From the NCBI RefSeq assembly GCF_028858725.1, contig NC_084761.1, positions 93,831,971 to 93,895,970 on the forward strand: a stretch of 64,000 bases of DNA. The letters run 5' to 3'. Below the pieces are notes generated by a model. It did no database searches. It was not told where the DNA came from and saw only the letters and a list, made by a program, of their open reading frames with translations. A program made the position numbers and the translations under genes. Below are positions 13,201 to 28,200 of the stretch, piece by piece. This stretch comes from Colius striatus. Taxonomy: Eukaryota; Chordata; Aves; Coliiformes; Coliidae. Position 1 is the first letter of the stretch. The number at the start of each line of letters is the position of its first letter.

Positions 13201-16200
13201 AAGAAACAGTTCATCAAAGGGTGACACTGAGGGGAATAAAATCTGTGCCTTTTAAAGAAGAAAACATTCTCTGCTATGTGATGGGGTCAGATCTTCACCC
13301 AGCTTCACTGCTCCAAAAAGGCAGGGCTTCGCATCTGTGTGCCCCTGATGTTTTCTCTATCCAGTACTGACCGTGTAGTTCCTGCTTTGAGAGCTCTTGT
13401 CTTTTTCCAAGTCAAACAAATGGCAATTTGAAAACTAAATGGTATGTTTTAGATGGGAAAAGCTGCTTTTCCTGACTCGGGAGAGGGGGATGTTTATGTG
13501 GAAAAAGGCTTTTTTAGAAGCACTGACATTATATTCCAGAGATGACAGATGGTCTAAAAATCTGTATTGTGAGCCTACAGATTTATGGGAGGTTCATGAT
13601 ACAAAAAAGAACAGAAAGAGACATATAACCTAACCAAAGTAATTTCTAGGCTAAAACAAAAAAGGTCTAAAATATGGATTGCCTGTCAACAAAGAAGTTC
13701 TGCAGCATTTTCACACAAAACCACAAAGATCACGCTGCAAATATTATTTTAGAGCTATTTTAACTGATGCTATGTGAATCAGCTTTTCAGAAGCATGCAC
13801 ACTGACAGAAATCCCAATTCAGAATGTCATTCCATATTCTGTGTATCCAAAAACTCAGTTCAAGTTATGAAGTTTTTCACCATCAGACCACAAGTAGCTA
13901 CTATTGATGAGGAGGTAGTGGGAAACACAAAAGCTCCTTTTTGTCTATTCCTAACTCAAAGGCAGCTTTAGACTTCCAGTGTTGTACTCATGGGACAGAA
14001 AATGGGAATAAAAGATTAAAGGAAACTATAATTCATCAAAATCAATTGCAACATGATTTCCTTAGAGTAACGTTACTTCAGCTTCCCAGGGACAGAATAT
14101 TCCTAGAAGTGCTTAACTATGTGCAAAGAATATTTTAGCTCACTGATGTAATTTGTAAAATTGAATCAAAAGTCCTATTTGGCCCAAATATTCAGCTAAA
14201 GCCATGAAAAAACATTGACTTCCCATGGGTTATCAATGGTTCAACCCATTGAAACAAATGGAGCAATTCCAAGGCTGCTCTGAGTAGCACCAGGTCGCAG
14301 AGATCTCCACAAGCTCTTGCAGGAGGAGGGAAGCCCTGGTTAGATCTCTACACTAGCCAAGAAGAGCAGTTTGGTGCAAGAACAGGTATCAGGCATGGCC
14401 ATGGCCAGCTTGGTGCAAAACATCCTGAGGAGAAAAATCCTACTGCTGTTTGGACATTTCTATAAATATGCTAGTAAAATAACAATAAACAGCACAACTC
14501 CTTCTGTCACTAGCTTACCTTAACTTCTCACACCCCTGAGGGCTCTAGAGAAACTAGAAGACCTGGAGAAACTAGAAGATGGAGCTTAGAGTGACCAGCC
14601 ACATTGTAAACACGTGGAACCCAACTCAGTCATAAAGTCTGTGTTCCAGAACTGGTATCTAACTCCTAAGTAAGTAAAAAAAACCAAAACCACCAACCCC
14701 ACACCCACCTCTGAAACATCTGTTCTCATTTGGATAACAGATTTCAAAGAAAGATTTCAAAGTGCAGTATCAATATGAGTGCCCTGAGTATCAAAGCTGA
14801 ATGTACTTCCATTGAGTTTTTATCATTCCTATTTCATGAGTGGTTTATGTCTATTTTAAATAAGGACAGTGAAACTCACTTGAAATTATAGTGGAAGTTC
14901 ATGTCAGAAACATGAACAGTACTCAGTTTTCAAGGCCAGTTTTAAAGCAATAGTGTAGGAAAACTAAGGCAAGATGATTCTACAGGTAACTTCAGGCTAT
15001 TGAGACCATCTTAATGCTTTCGTTGGGACGGGTATCAGAACACCACATGCTATATATAACAGCCGTGACATTGCAGGGAGTTCACGGGCCATGCAAACCA
15101 CATTCCCCTTTATGGCCCACCGACACAGACTGCTATTTCTTCTGGGTACTGTAACAAGGGTGAGGGAGGGGATGGGCACCTGCTTCTTCAATGGGACCTG
15201 CATAGTTTTTTTAAAGAACTAGAGAAAGGAGAATGAGACACTGTCATATAGCTTGAAAAAGACAGACTTTTAGTCTTTCCTCATATGCATTTGACAAGGA
15301 TTTTGAGTGTGAATTTAATAGAGTTCTTCCCTCCAGGGTTTCTTTGCATTTCATTCATCTTTTTTAATCCCTCCATTTTATGTTGCTAGTAACAGCACCT
15401 TAATGAAACACATGGCATGACTGAGATAAACAAGGAAGGAGAGATTTCCAGCTGGAGCTAAACTGATACAGACCAGCCTCCAGTGTAACCTAGACATAAA
15501 GGAGAGGAAATCAGAAGGAAATAAACCTCTGTACTAAAGCCATGGATCCCTAATGAATGATCCATCTGAGCTTCTGGCTACACCTTTGAATTCAGCTTCA
15601 CCTCCCAGTAAATTACTTGTCTCTACTAAAATCGATCAGAAGAAAAGTGACCACTTAGTGCTTAATCCCAAATCACAGTGTTAGAAGTGATTAAAAACCA
15701 CACAGGTAGGGGAGCCTAAATAATACCCTGACTGGCACTTCTCTAGGGCTGTCCCGGGACAGCACCAGACCCATGAGGGTGCCATCTGTCACAATGAGTT
15801 TATGGAAGAGGCTTTCTGGAACACCTTAGAGACTGGGGGTGGGAGTACCTACAAGGCTATGACACTCATAATGGGATGTGTGGGCAGATGTCTTGGGCTC
15901 ACACATAAAATGAAGTGCATACCAACACGACAGTACAGTGGCACCCTGTTTATTCCTGTTTCATATCTTGCTCCTTCACATACTAGTCTGCAACAGTCAG
16001 GATGTAAAATAACTACTGAATCTCCTGAAGAACACAGGGGACAGCTGATGCTTCAGCTTCTGGGCTACCAAGGAGCTTCATCAATAATGTTGACTGAAGA
16101 GTAAAAGAATTCCATTCAAGGTTGACTCTGGAGGAACCAGACTCAGCTGGCATCTAAGGAGCAGCACCAATCCTCTGCCAGATGTAAACCGTCAGCCTGT

Positions 16201-19200
16201 TTTCTTCCATAGCAACAAACAGCAGCTTAGCTATTAAAAAAGACCATCAATACTAAACCAAACCATTGTAAAAGCCTTTCTTCCCCACTCTTTCCCATTT
16301 GAGAAGAGAAAGAGCAAAACCCATGTGACAGATACCATTTAGTGTGCTACTGGAAACTGTTCAAGTGAAAGAAAGCAAATGTAATGTATGAAATGGAAAT
16401 GTGCCCTTTAGACTAGACTCACAGAGTCATTTAGGTTGAAAGAGAGCTCTGTAAGTCTTCAATCCAAATCAGGACCACCTTCAATTTTACACCAGGTTGC
16501 TTCAGGCCCTGTCTGGTCACATTTTCACTATCTCCAGCTCTGGATGCCTGTTCTAATGTTTTCTTACCCTTGCTTTGAAAAGTTTTTTCTTTATATCTAA
16601 ACAGAACTTCCTTTGCTGCAACTGGTTTCCATTGACTCTCACCTTCTCGCTGTCCACCTCCACAACAAGCCCATCTTCCTCTGTGACAATCATGTTTTTG
16701 AAGACTGCAATAAAATCTCCCCTTCCCCATCTCTTGTTCAGACTGAACAAACTCAGTCCACTCACCTTTCCTGGCACACCACATGCTCTAGTCCCTTTCC
16801 ACTGCACTCACTGTGCTTTGTCAGTACTCTCCTCATACTAGGGAGATACATCTGCCACAGAGAGGAATAATCACTTTCCTCAACCTGCTGGCTATCCCTC
16901 TTACTAAATCAATCCTGTATCAAGATCTAAAAGAGAACACCATATTATCATCAGAGGTGCAGAAGAGACAGAGACTCACTCCCTGAATGATGAGACTTTT
17001 CCTTGTTGCTTGAAGAACCTTCTTGCTCAGACATCCCACAGCCTTTCCTTTGCAGGTGGTGCTGTCCCCACAGAGCTGAGCTGGGGTCATGGTATGGCAA
17101 TAATAGGTGTCACCCTACAGTAAGACTCTGAAAATGCTCTTTTTAGACTACTCCAAATGAGCTATATTGCAGTAGCACAAACCTCACAAAACCTGGCTGC
17201 CAAGGGAAGCATGTGAAGAACAGCACCACACTGGGACTTAACAGGGACCAGGCTGACATTAGCAAAGAGCTTTAAAAAAAAGAGGTAAGGGAGATTAAAT
17301 GAATATTCACAAATATAAATGCCTTGATTTTCTTGTTCAGCCATGGTGAGCTAGAAGAACAGTTAGATTTGCCTTATCTCTATAGCCACATATTCACAGT
17401 AGAAGGCTTTGTGTTATTAACTGTGCAGTGTCACCACAAAATATAATGGTTTTATGGTAATGCTGTTGCATGATCTGTTCTTACACAAAGCTAATAATAA
17501 GGAGGTCATTATCAGCTTATTTACTTCTATGCCAAACACCACAACCCATGGTGTGTAGCTGGTGATAAAACAACAGATCCTTTCCTTTGCAGGAGCTGGG
17601 AACCTCACAGAGAAAGTAAATTACCCATACACGTGACTAACAGTCATGGTATGATCATTTGAATGAGGCCACAACACCCAGCAAAGCCTTCATTGAGATA
17701 AAATTTGGGCTTCCATAAATGACAATATCCACTGCAGTCCCTAAACTCATCCTTTGAAGTTGGAGCAATGTATTTTCAGGTTAAATGAAGAAAGATTAAA
17801 TTGAACTGCTTTTAAGAGTTATATGCAGCACTTTCAAAGAGTTCACCTATGTTAGTAACAGGATAAATGCACACCCCAGGATTCAGGAAGCTTTAATTTC
17901 TTTGACCTACTAATTCTAAGAGGCTTTTCAAGACTATAACTTTGTACACACTGGGACCCTAGGCAGAGAAACATCAGCACCTCTCCTACCATCTTCAATT
18001 AGTTCTCCCTGAATCTTTGGGAAATAGTTAAGTTCTCATATCCCCATTTCACATAAGTTTCTCACAGGCCTAGATGAGTATTCTGCTGTTAGACATTCCT
18101 CATGCAGTACTGACATGCAAAAGCTGCATCTGTTGTGCCTTTTATCTTGCTGGGGTTGGTCGTGATGTTGTCACTGTTTCTGGCTTGGAGCACACAGTGT
18201 GGGTGTACTAACATACTCTCAGGACGAGATGCAGTTGCATAGCCTCTAAAATTCCTGCCATTCCCTAAGTAACACTTGCATGTTGCCCAGAACCACAGCC
18301 CAAGTTAAAAATGTCTGGCTTGAATACTCTTTGCAGGTGCATGTGACAGATATAACTCATGCAGTTTGCACAGGATTCTAAAGTATCTTTGGTTTTGCTC
18401 AACAAAGAGTATCTATGTACAAATGAACACATCAAGACAGAAATACTGGAATTGAGACACATTTTCTCATCACTCAGGGATGCTTTTTACAATGCCAAAA
18501 CTTTAGAATCTCTTTACATCTATGTAACTTCCCTTACATCATGATTAATCCCACAGTGAATATTCTTCTGCTACAAAAAGACAATTATTTCCCTGCTCCT
18601 CCCAAATAGTTTTATCTCATTAAGTATATCCAGGTTTTGTATTTCTTGACCAACATCCAATTTCTTCATGTAATTTCTGCTGTTTCTCTATCTTACCATA
18701 GCTTCTTGCTGAAGCTTAATAGGCTAAACACTTTCCTTTTGCACCTAGGTCTCTAGATTTCAGTCCCTGTAGTACTTCAGTAAGTAAATTTTGGGTCTTG
18801 AACTAAAAATAAGACAGAGGAAGGCGTTTCTTTTAGCTTCCACCAATTTTCATAGCACTACTGCTATCCACAGAATCAGAAGATTGTTTAGGTTGGAAAA
18901 GACCTTTAAGGCCATCAAGTCCAGCTGTTCCCCCAGCACTGCCCACAGCCCCATAGCTATAGAGCTTTTAAATTCCTCCACGGATGGTGACTGCCACTTT
19001 CCCCTGCAGCCTGTGCCAGGGCTTGACAACCCTTTCAGGGAAGAATTTTTCCCAATATCCAACCTAAACTCCTCTGGTGCAACTTAAGGCCATTTTCTCT
19101 TGTCCTGTTGCTTGAAGTTTGGGAGAACAGACCGTCCTCCACCTCACCACAACCTCTTTTCAGGAAGTCGTGGAGAGTGAGCAGGTCTCCCCTCAGCCTG

Positions 19201-22200
19201 CTCTTCTTCAGACTAAACACCCTCAGCCACTCCTTATTGGACTTGTACTCTAGACATTCACCTGCATTATAGTTTTTAACAACCAGCTATTACCTAAAGT
19301 GCAGGAGAGACTTAATAACAAGGACAGGAATCTATTGAAGCATCCCATGGCACAGCATTTCATACTGATTTTGGATAGAGAGATTGCTTGGGTAAAAACC
19401 TTTTGAGAAGCCTAACACAATGAACATCTGCAGGTTCCATTGACCATGACGGAAAATAAATGGTTTTCACTGCTGGAAATCAGCAGCTTGGTCACTGCCC
19501 AGATAGAGCCAATGTGAGATCTGGAAACAGGAGTTGCAATTTCCAGGCTACACTTCTGTGAGAGCCTTATTACCTTTGTCATTACACTTAGATGATCTCA
19601 CTCTGAGCACAGCTTAGTATTGCAGTACTGCCAACTTTCACATTTGTTCATTTAATCTCATCAGGTGATTTCTTGGAGGTGATTATAGGAACATCTCTGA
19701 AAGAAATTCTCAGACTTAATGGTTTCTCAGAAAAGCACATGCAAACAATCTTGCAGGTTCAGAGTACAAATCAAAGGACCTGATGAACAGATATATATAT
19801 GGACATACTGTAAAAGTCGGGATTTTAAATGCAGTGTCACAATTTGGTGAAGAGGTGAAGGGGCTTGATTCAGGATTTTTTAATGCCTCCAGACAACAGT
19901 ACTGGTATCCAGATACTCAATCTTCATTCTGACAGAAGATGACACGCTCCCATTTGCATTCATTTTGATCTCTCTCAGACTGCTCATATCTTTCTGAATT
20001 TCAGGCTTTGCCTGAGAGCGTTAGAGACTAAAAGAGATAAGCCATGCCTGTCTCTTCTACTCTGTATTTCCCCAAGCACAAATGCATTCAGATCAGGGCC
20101 CATGACACAGGCATAGCTCCATTCATACACCATGAGGAATATCTCTTTGTTTCAGGCTTAGATGAAAAGCCAAGGCATTGTACAACTGGGAATGGTAAAG
20201 GCTTTGCCTCTTTTATCTCTTTCAGCTTAGTGACTTTACCTCTTTTCCCTTCTCACCTTCTCTTACACTCATATACCTCACAGGTGGCAGCCATTCAAAA
20301 TATAAACTGAGGTTTAGGAGCCAGATGGAGACTTCACAGAAATAACTTTAGAGGACAGCAAAGGGAAAGATAGTCAATGCTTCCAAGCCCGTTACAGAGA
20401 TTTGTAAGCAAACAGCTGCTGGAGGAGGCAGGCTGTACTTTTTGTGGGAACGCCCACACTGCCTGCTATCTTATGTATGCTCTTCTATCACTTCTTATTC
20501 ATTATAATACTGCTGGTTTAAATGCCACAGTCCAGTATTTGTTCTCCTTCCCAGGCAAGAAGATTCACAAAGAAGGATGACAGCATTGCAAGTGCCACTC
20601 TCCAGAAACAAAGCATTTCTGTTTTGAAATTAAATGGTTAATTGTTTCAAACACAACATGTAGCTGTATAAAATGTGCCTTGAGAACTGGATCTTCATGG
20701 ACTTAAGTTGTTTATGGACTGACTGCGCAGAGGGAGGTTTCTTGGTTTCAGAAATATACCTGAAACACAACAGTGTTTGAACAGGCATCTGATTTGTTAC
20801 AGCCAAGTATCTGCAAACCTCAGCAGAATAAAAATTGAAAAAGAATGCTGAGCTATTCCAGTGGCTGTACAGCACATCAGAGTGCAAAAACCTCAGGACA
20901 CACTATAGCAAAGAGAGGAAAAATATCAAACCTATAAGCAAATCTTCAAGGTTTACCACAAGCCAGGACCGGGAATTTTTGTGGTAGTTCTTGGTAAAAT
21001 CTGGCAATGTACCTCCTAGTCTATTTCCATTGATAAAACAGAGAAGCTGCAATTATTCCAGATATTGACTGACTGTTTTTATCTCATATACTAATGTTTT
21101 GTTTGTTAGAGGGTTACTCTGTTAAATTTCATGTTTCGTGTTTGGATGATCACTTTTCATTTCACAAGAATTCTGTAACTCTGATGATGTACCTGTAAGG
21201 CTTTTTTGAGCACATAAAATGACACACTTATTTGACTGCTAGATAAGAGAAGAGTTGATGCAATTCCTGTTGGACTTAAGAATCTCCAAATCTAAGTGAA
21301 AGTGTGGTTACTCAATTATCTCAATTTTCCAGATGCGAGACCATCATTACAAATTCCCATCTAATAGTCAGCTGTAACATAACATGCCATATACAAGGAT
21401 TTCTAAATGCTGTCCAAATACTGATGAAACAAGCTTTATCTAATAATGCTCTGAGATGGGGGACTGTTAACACAGGCAGTAGAACACAGACATGCTAGTA
21501 AGCCTGTTCCAAATTATCACAATAGTCTATGTTACAGGTTCATGACAGTTATAGCTATACACATGTAAGGATATGGATCTATCTATAAGAGAGAGATAAT
21601 ACCCTGAGAAAGGATCATTAGATCACAGTTTCTCCCTAAATCATTAGGGTCATCAGGGAATTGGTTTGACTGATTGCATTCTGACAGCTAGGAAAAGAGG
21701 TTAGCGCATGAGAAAATTCTTACAACCTTCATGCAGGAAAATATTTGCCCTTATTTTACTGTCTGTATGTTTAAGGTATCTGTTTTAAGTAACAGCTTCC
21801 TCTCTGCATTTAATCCTGCAAGAAAGATTCTTTCTGTATATAGGACAGCACAGTGTGTTGCCATGGAAATTATTATGATCTACTCACATTCAACAAATCC
21901 CGTTTTATGGGGTATATTCCCCAGAGTATCTCAATTCAATTATTAATGTTCTTCCTGAACAGCAACATCTTTCTGTTTTGACCAAAATTCTTACAAGCAG
22001 AGCAAAAACAAACCTGGAAAGTTAAATCCTTTGTTCAGTTGCAAAACAGGTGCACTTAAGGCAGGAAAGATCCAAAGAGCCTCCATACTGCCCTGCCAGT
22101 GTGCTTCAAGTCAGAACTAGATGGATCATCTGGAAGGCAGAAAGTCTCATCCAGTGACTTTGTCCATTATGCCCTCGGCCTCTCTACTGTGATTTCCAGG

Positions 22201-25200
22201 GAAAACACCTGCGAGGACAGAGGGGCTGTTTGCAGAGGGACATGTTCAGTTAAATCTAGACACTGATCATCAATTCATTTCCATGTAGTTAGTGACCAGT
22301 CTTGTGCTCGTTCTCCATCCGTGCAAGCCCGGTGAAACCACTCAGTCTTTTATCATTAAATATATCTGGAGGTATTCAAGACGCGCCTGGACAAGTTCCT
22401 CTGTGACCTGATCTAAGTAGACCTACTTCAGCAGAGGGGTTGGACTAGATGATCTCTAAAGGTTCCTTCCAACCCCTACCATTCTGTGATTCTATGATAT
22501 CACTAAATCCAAAGCCTTTTAGCCTCAGGGCAGCTCCAGCATCTATCTTTCTCCTTACAGTGTCACCGTGAATTCCGCAGGTAGATTTTAGGAGCTAGAT
22601 GGTGTTATGCAGGATGATCTAACACTGGGAATAGATTCTCACAGGTCACATAATACAGGAAGCTCATAGGTCTCAGTTTAGATATACACAGACACATGTT
22701 TTCCCAAGTTTCCAGCAGGACAAGCAGAACTCTTCCATGAGCAGGATGAGGCTAAAGAATCCTGAATTGCTCATCCATAAAAAGTCTCAAGGCAGAGCAC
22801 AGTCCAGAGCAGCCCTGCAGGAACTGCTCAAGGCAGAACAGCAACCTGATCACTATGGCTGTTTATGTGACCTGCAGCCTGGGTAAGCTGCTCTCCCCAC
22901 ATCCTTACAGCAATTGCACTGAAGACATCAAGACAAAGGCAGTCATGAAACATCATGATGACAGGAGAAGGTTGTCTTCCTGTGATTGCTCTGCTCTAGT
23001 CTTGACTAGATGATTCCCATCTAGCTTCCCTAAAAGAGTATTCCTCATGAAATGCCATCTATGGTTCCTGGTTTCACTCCTCCATCGGTGCTTCTCAGGG
23101 ACTGACAGTCAGAAGAGCAGTGCCACAAAACAAGGGGGTCTATGCAAAATATCCCACAGCACTCTGAACCTTTGGCTACTGGCTTGTAAATCTGAGCTCA
23201 AAGTTCATAGTTACACTGTCCCTCCGTTTCTACTCCAGAGACAGAGAGCCTCACACCCACATCAGGGTCTATCATAAGTAAAGCAGAACTGATGGACAGA
23301 AATCATAATGAAGCCTGTTTTACAGGTACCACATGAAGAAAGAAGATTAAATAGCTTGCTCTCTTCCCACAGGGAATTTACCAAAAGCCTGGATTCAGTG
23401 ATGTAACATTCTCATACAAAATCTACAGCACAAGTCTTTCCCTCCTCCCTCATACAAGGCTGGTGATCATTAGTCATAAGCTTTCCTCCAAAACATGAGG
23501 CAAGACACGTCTATCAGATTTGGCTTTCCTCTAAAAAACACTTATTTAGAGGCTGGAAACAAGAAATAGAATAAAAGAGCTCAAATGAGCTGCATAAAAG
23601 GAAACAACAGTACGGACTCAGCAGAAAAGAAATCCTTCTTGGGCAGAAGCTGCAACTGTTTGTTGATGCTGCCAGCACTGAATTGCTTAGTAGACTCAAA
23701 GGCAGGCTACACCAGTTGCCCTGGCATCTCTGGGACTCATCCAAAAAGGCACAAATTTCCAGACATGAGGGGTATTCTTTCTACCTCCTCACAAATAGGT
23801 TCTTCAATACTGGTTTTGTTGCCCTGTAAAATTTACCTTTTTGGGAAACAAAAGATTACTCCATGAGAAAGAAGAAGGGAAAGATGGATTGCAACTTTAT
23901 TGACCAGTTGATTGATTCCTTCTTTGGCATTGGTTGGCTATTTATTAGCAATAGTGCATTAGTAGGAAGCGGCACAGTAAGTAGGTAGCATCTGAAGAAA
24001 CAAATCTTCACTACGTGTCACATCAGGCCAGCATTCCCAGCTGTCCTCCTGTCACTCCCAAGCCTAAAACTTGACACCTAATCCTTTGCTTCCATATAAA
24101 TATGTCTCCCTTTTGAAACATAATCCTTGCTCTTCATTTTTACTTACTGTACAACCACCATCTCTCCATCTTCGGTACCATCCCTGACCTTCTTCTGGCT
24201 ACACAGCAGCTTTTACCAGCCTGCAGGTCACTGCTTTAACACCCACATCAAATTAAAATCCCTTGTCCTTCCTTCTACATCCTGCAAAACACATTTACAG
24301 AAAACAAAAAGCAGGGTACCCTACTGAGATGTGCCTGCTCTGAGGTTCATATCAAAAGATGGAGTGGTTTTGTATACAAAGCCTGGGAAAGTACCACTCA
24401 CACTTCTAGTTCTGGCATTGTTGTTCCAGGTGTGGAGCTGCCTTCCTGGGTCCTGTCTGCAGAACATGACAGTGTATCCTTTTGTCTCAACCCTTCTCTT
24501 CAGAAGCACACAAGTCATAGAAAGATAAAACACAGTTTTCATTTTGTCACATCTTCTAGTTCATTTTCACCACTCTGCTCACCATCTGTTTTGCCTGTAT
24601 TTCAGCAGTTTAAATTAGGAACTCTTCAGAGCAGGAATCTTCTCTTACTACATGTATGTGAAATGCCAAAACAGAACATGAACACTGAACCAGTAATAGT
24701 GTCACAAAGAAATTACTGAGGAGCACAGGATCATAAATGATTCACTGAGAAGGGAGAGCTACATTTATTCATCCATTATTTACTTTTATATTACTACAGA
24801 ACATTACTAGAGAACCAACTAGAGACTAAAGCCCACTGTCTAGGGTGCTGTAACATCACAAATACTAAATGAGACATCCTGCCCAAAAAGTTCACAATCT
24901 AAATAGCATAAGAATATGGCAGGATCCTCTGCAAAAAGCAGCATGTGATTAAGTTCAACAGCACAGGTGATTTAAGTGGGATTATACTATGCAAATGTTT
25001 TTCTTGCAAAGAGCCCAATTACATAGATGCATCCTTCCAGTGAGCTATTTCATCTCACAAGACCTACCTGAAACCTGCTGAGTGGCCCTGATCAAGTCAA
25101 GTGGACAAGCCAACAAAATGAAATCCAGACTCAGATCCTAGCTACCTAGTAAGGACATAGAAGAAACTTTGACACATGCAAAGAGTCTATGGCAATCCAA

Positions 25201-28200
25201 ACTAGCACACACTTCTGCAGCACTCAAGGCTTCACCTACTCTTGTGATTAGTCTGAAAGTTCCCAAGGTACCACCTCTGTCTGCTGAAAGCCTGGAAGCA
25301 GAAAGGCAAATGCAGTGCTTAGAACTTGGAAGCTCCTAGAAGTAGGAGGTGTGATTATACACCCCTCTATGTCTTCTTTCTACTGAGCATTTCTTCTTGA
25401 CCAAACAGCTCTCTATGCAATAAATTCCCTTTAATAGCAGATCCTTAGAGATGGCTGTCTCCCTCTGTGAACTGCAATAAGTGCATGGAAGAGTGTGTCT
25501 CAACCTCTCCTAAGGACTGGAACACCTGACCCTTTGAAAGAAACATACAGCTCATTTTATATCCCATTGCTATGTTAGGATAGATGGCAAATCATAAGTC
25601 ACATAGAATTGGTAAAATGTTGAAATGATACTATCTTACAAAACTATGATTCACAGATATAATTACAAAACTTGTAGCTAAGAAAAATGTTGAAAAAAAA
25701 TGGTATCACCTGATGAAATCTGTACATAACTGACAACTGCCTGTAGCAAGGTTTCTGTTTTGAAGCTGAAATGTTTTCATGGACTGTCTTACGTTTTGTG
25801 GCCTGACAGTCATCTGTGGACCACAGGTTGAGTACCTTGGATCTAAATCTTCCTGCTGGGACTAAGTAACAAATTTTAGGCAGTGTAATGCCTGACACAG
25901 TAGCCTAAATTTGGCAGTCTGGCTGTTGCATTCTGCTGTCTGTGACACAAGGGACAGCACTGAGCATCTGAAAGTGAACGGGTCATTATTCATAATATTT
26001 AAGCCTTTGGTTGTTTAACTGCTTCAGGTAGTATCTATTTTTTCTACTCCACTCATACCCATCATAAATCCATAAAACAAACCACAAACAGAACGCCCAA
26101 TTCTCTTGAACAGATCCTCTTTCATTCATTTATTGATGAAGGAGCCTGGAGGAAATACATTACCTGTTACTACAGGTTTTCTGTGGAATACTGGACACAT
26201 CACTTGATCATCCTGTGCCTCAGCACTCTTGACAGCACAATGGCAGTAAAAATAATTCTGATGACACAATACTTACTAAATTAATGCCTCAAAGTGCTTT
26301 AATACAGTGAAATGGAAAGGGTCCCAGCAAAGGCATAATACTCTATTCAGGCAGTTGTCAAGGCCAAGCCTCTTAGCTATATTCAGTAATTTCTAGCTTG
26401 GCAAAGTGTCCTTCCTTACCAAATCAGGACTAGCAAACATCTGCGATGTGCATGCAAGAAAATCTTCCCCACTGGGGCTCAGAGCATTCCCAGCACATCT
26501 GTGCTTGAGCAGGCAAATCTGGGTCACGGTTGACAAAGCAGCAGCATTTTCTTCTGCAGTGCCATCAGCATGGTCACATTTCACGTGAAGGGCAAAGCAA
26601 ATGTCACACCTGCACTGGATACTCCTCTGCCAGTTACTGTCACCAACAGGTTTTGCTCTCTCAGCAGCGATGCATGAGGTGGACACCAGGCTGAGCTGGG
26701 AGCCACAGAGACTTCTTGCTCTTCATACAAGTGAAAGCAGCAGTGCAAAACTGTAAGATCTGTTTCAGAGAGGTTACACCGCCTTACTGAGTAGAAAATA
26801 TTTCTTAGCAAGTTCTGGATGTATGGAGGGTGGTCTGCCCTTCCCATTTCCCAGCTTCAGAGTATGTACAAGCAGCTACTGCAAATTCATCCCACAGCCT
26901 TAACAGAGAGCTCAAGCCATACTAGGTGCACTGATGTATCCTGATACAGTTTTGCACCGCTTGCTGGTGTTGAGGCCTATGCAGAGCAATAAATACCAGA
27001 ATGCTTCATATCATCTGCCAGCACCAAGTAAACAATGTAGGCTGTGAAGAAGGACCCTCACACTTGTGGTATATACCAGCTGACAGGCTAAGGCTGACAT
27101 ACCAGTCACCAAAAGCAGGAGGCTGTGCTAAGCTTTCATGAGAACAGCTCTCACCCACTTGAGCAGATTCTGTCTCTCCCTGCCTCTGGTAGAGAGGGTA
27201 CAAGTTATCCTTCTACCATCATACAGTCTCTGTTACATTCATTCTTTTCTTTTTTTCCCATTTTTTTTTCCCATTCATAAATCTGTTCAGGCTTCCCATA
27301 TGTATGAAAAACAGAAGGAAGAAAGATATTCCCAGTCTCTCTAAATTGGGAATTCATTACTGATGTAAGCAGTGTCTTTTCATTAAATCAATGTCTGACT
27401 CAGTAACGCTATGGATTCCTACCAACTGAGGAGGGAGTGGCCAATCTCACCCACCCTTGCTAAAATGGCATCACAGAAACCAAGAAAGAGAAGGGACAGA
27501 CTTGCAGTGACAGCTGGAAGAAAGAATTCCTCTGATAAATCCCTAAATCCTTGTTACTTATACCCAGGGAATTCCCAGTGAACATATCCCAGGCCATCAC
27601 CCTATTTCACATCAAACCATAAGAGATCAGACAGGCCACTGCTAACATTTTGATTTAAAAGAAAATAAATACAGGGAAAAGAAGCATAATTAAGGCTGTA
27701 GTTTTTCACCATTAAGAATGTAGTTAACTATTTTATAATGATTATATAAGTAATGCACTTCCAAGCTCCTCATAGCAGGAATTGAAATACCTGAGTCACA
27801 CAGTATCACCAACTATTGATGACCTGTCTAATCCAGATGCATTTCTACTGACATCTGCCACCTGTGCCAGACTGAAAAGCTGTCAACAGGCAGAGTGATG
27901 TGCCTGACTTTCAGAACTGGAGACAAAATTTGGATTTCTGTTCTACATGATACCAAGCACGCACACAAAAAGGATTTCCATGAAAATACAATGGGTTGCA
28001 TTTATATATCCACCACTTTTAACTTCAAAATGCTTTTAGACAACAGCCTAAAGGAGCAGCAGACCAGTAACCACTTAGGATGGCATTGTAGCTGAACTGG
28101 ATTGCAATAATGAAGACAGATCCCAAATCCTTCTGCTAGAGTGGCTTCTGCCACTTGAAGCAAAAAACAATCTCTTTCAAAATGAATAGCAATAAACTGT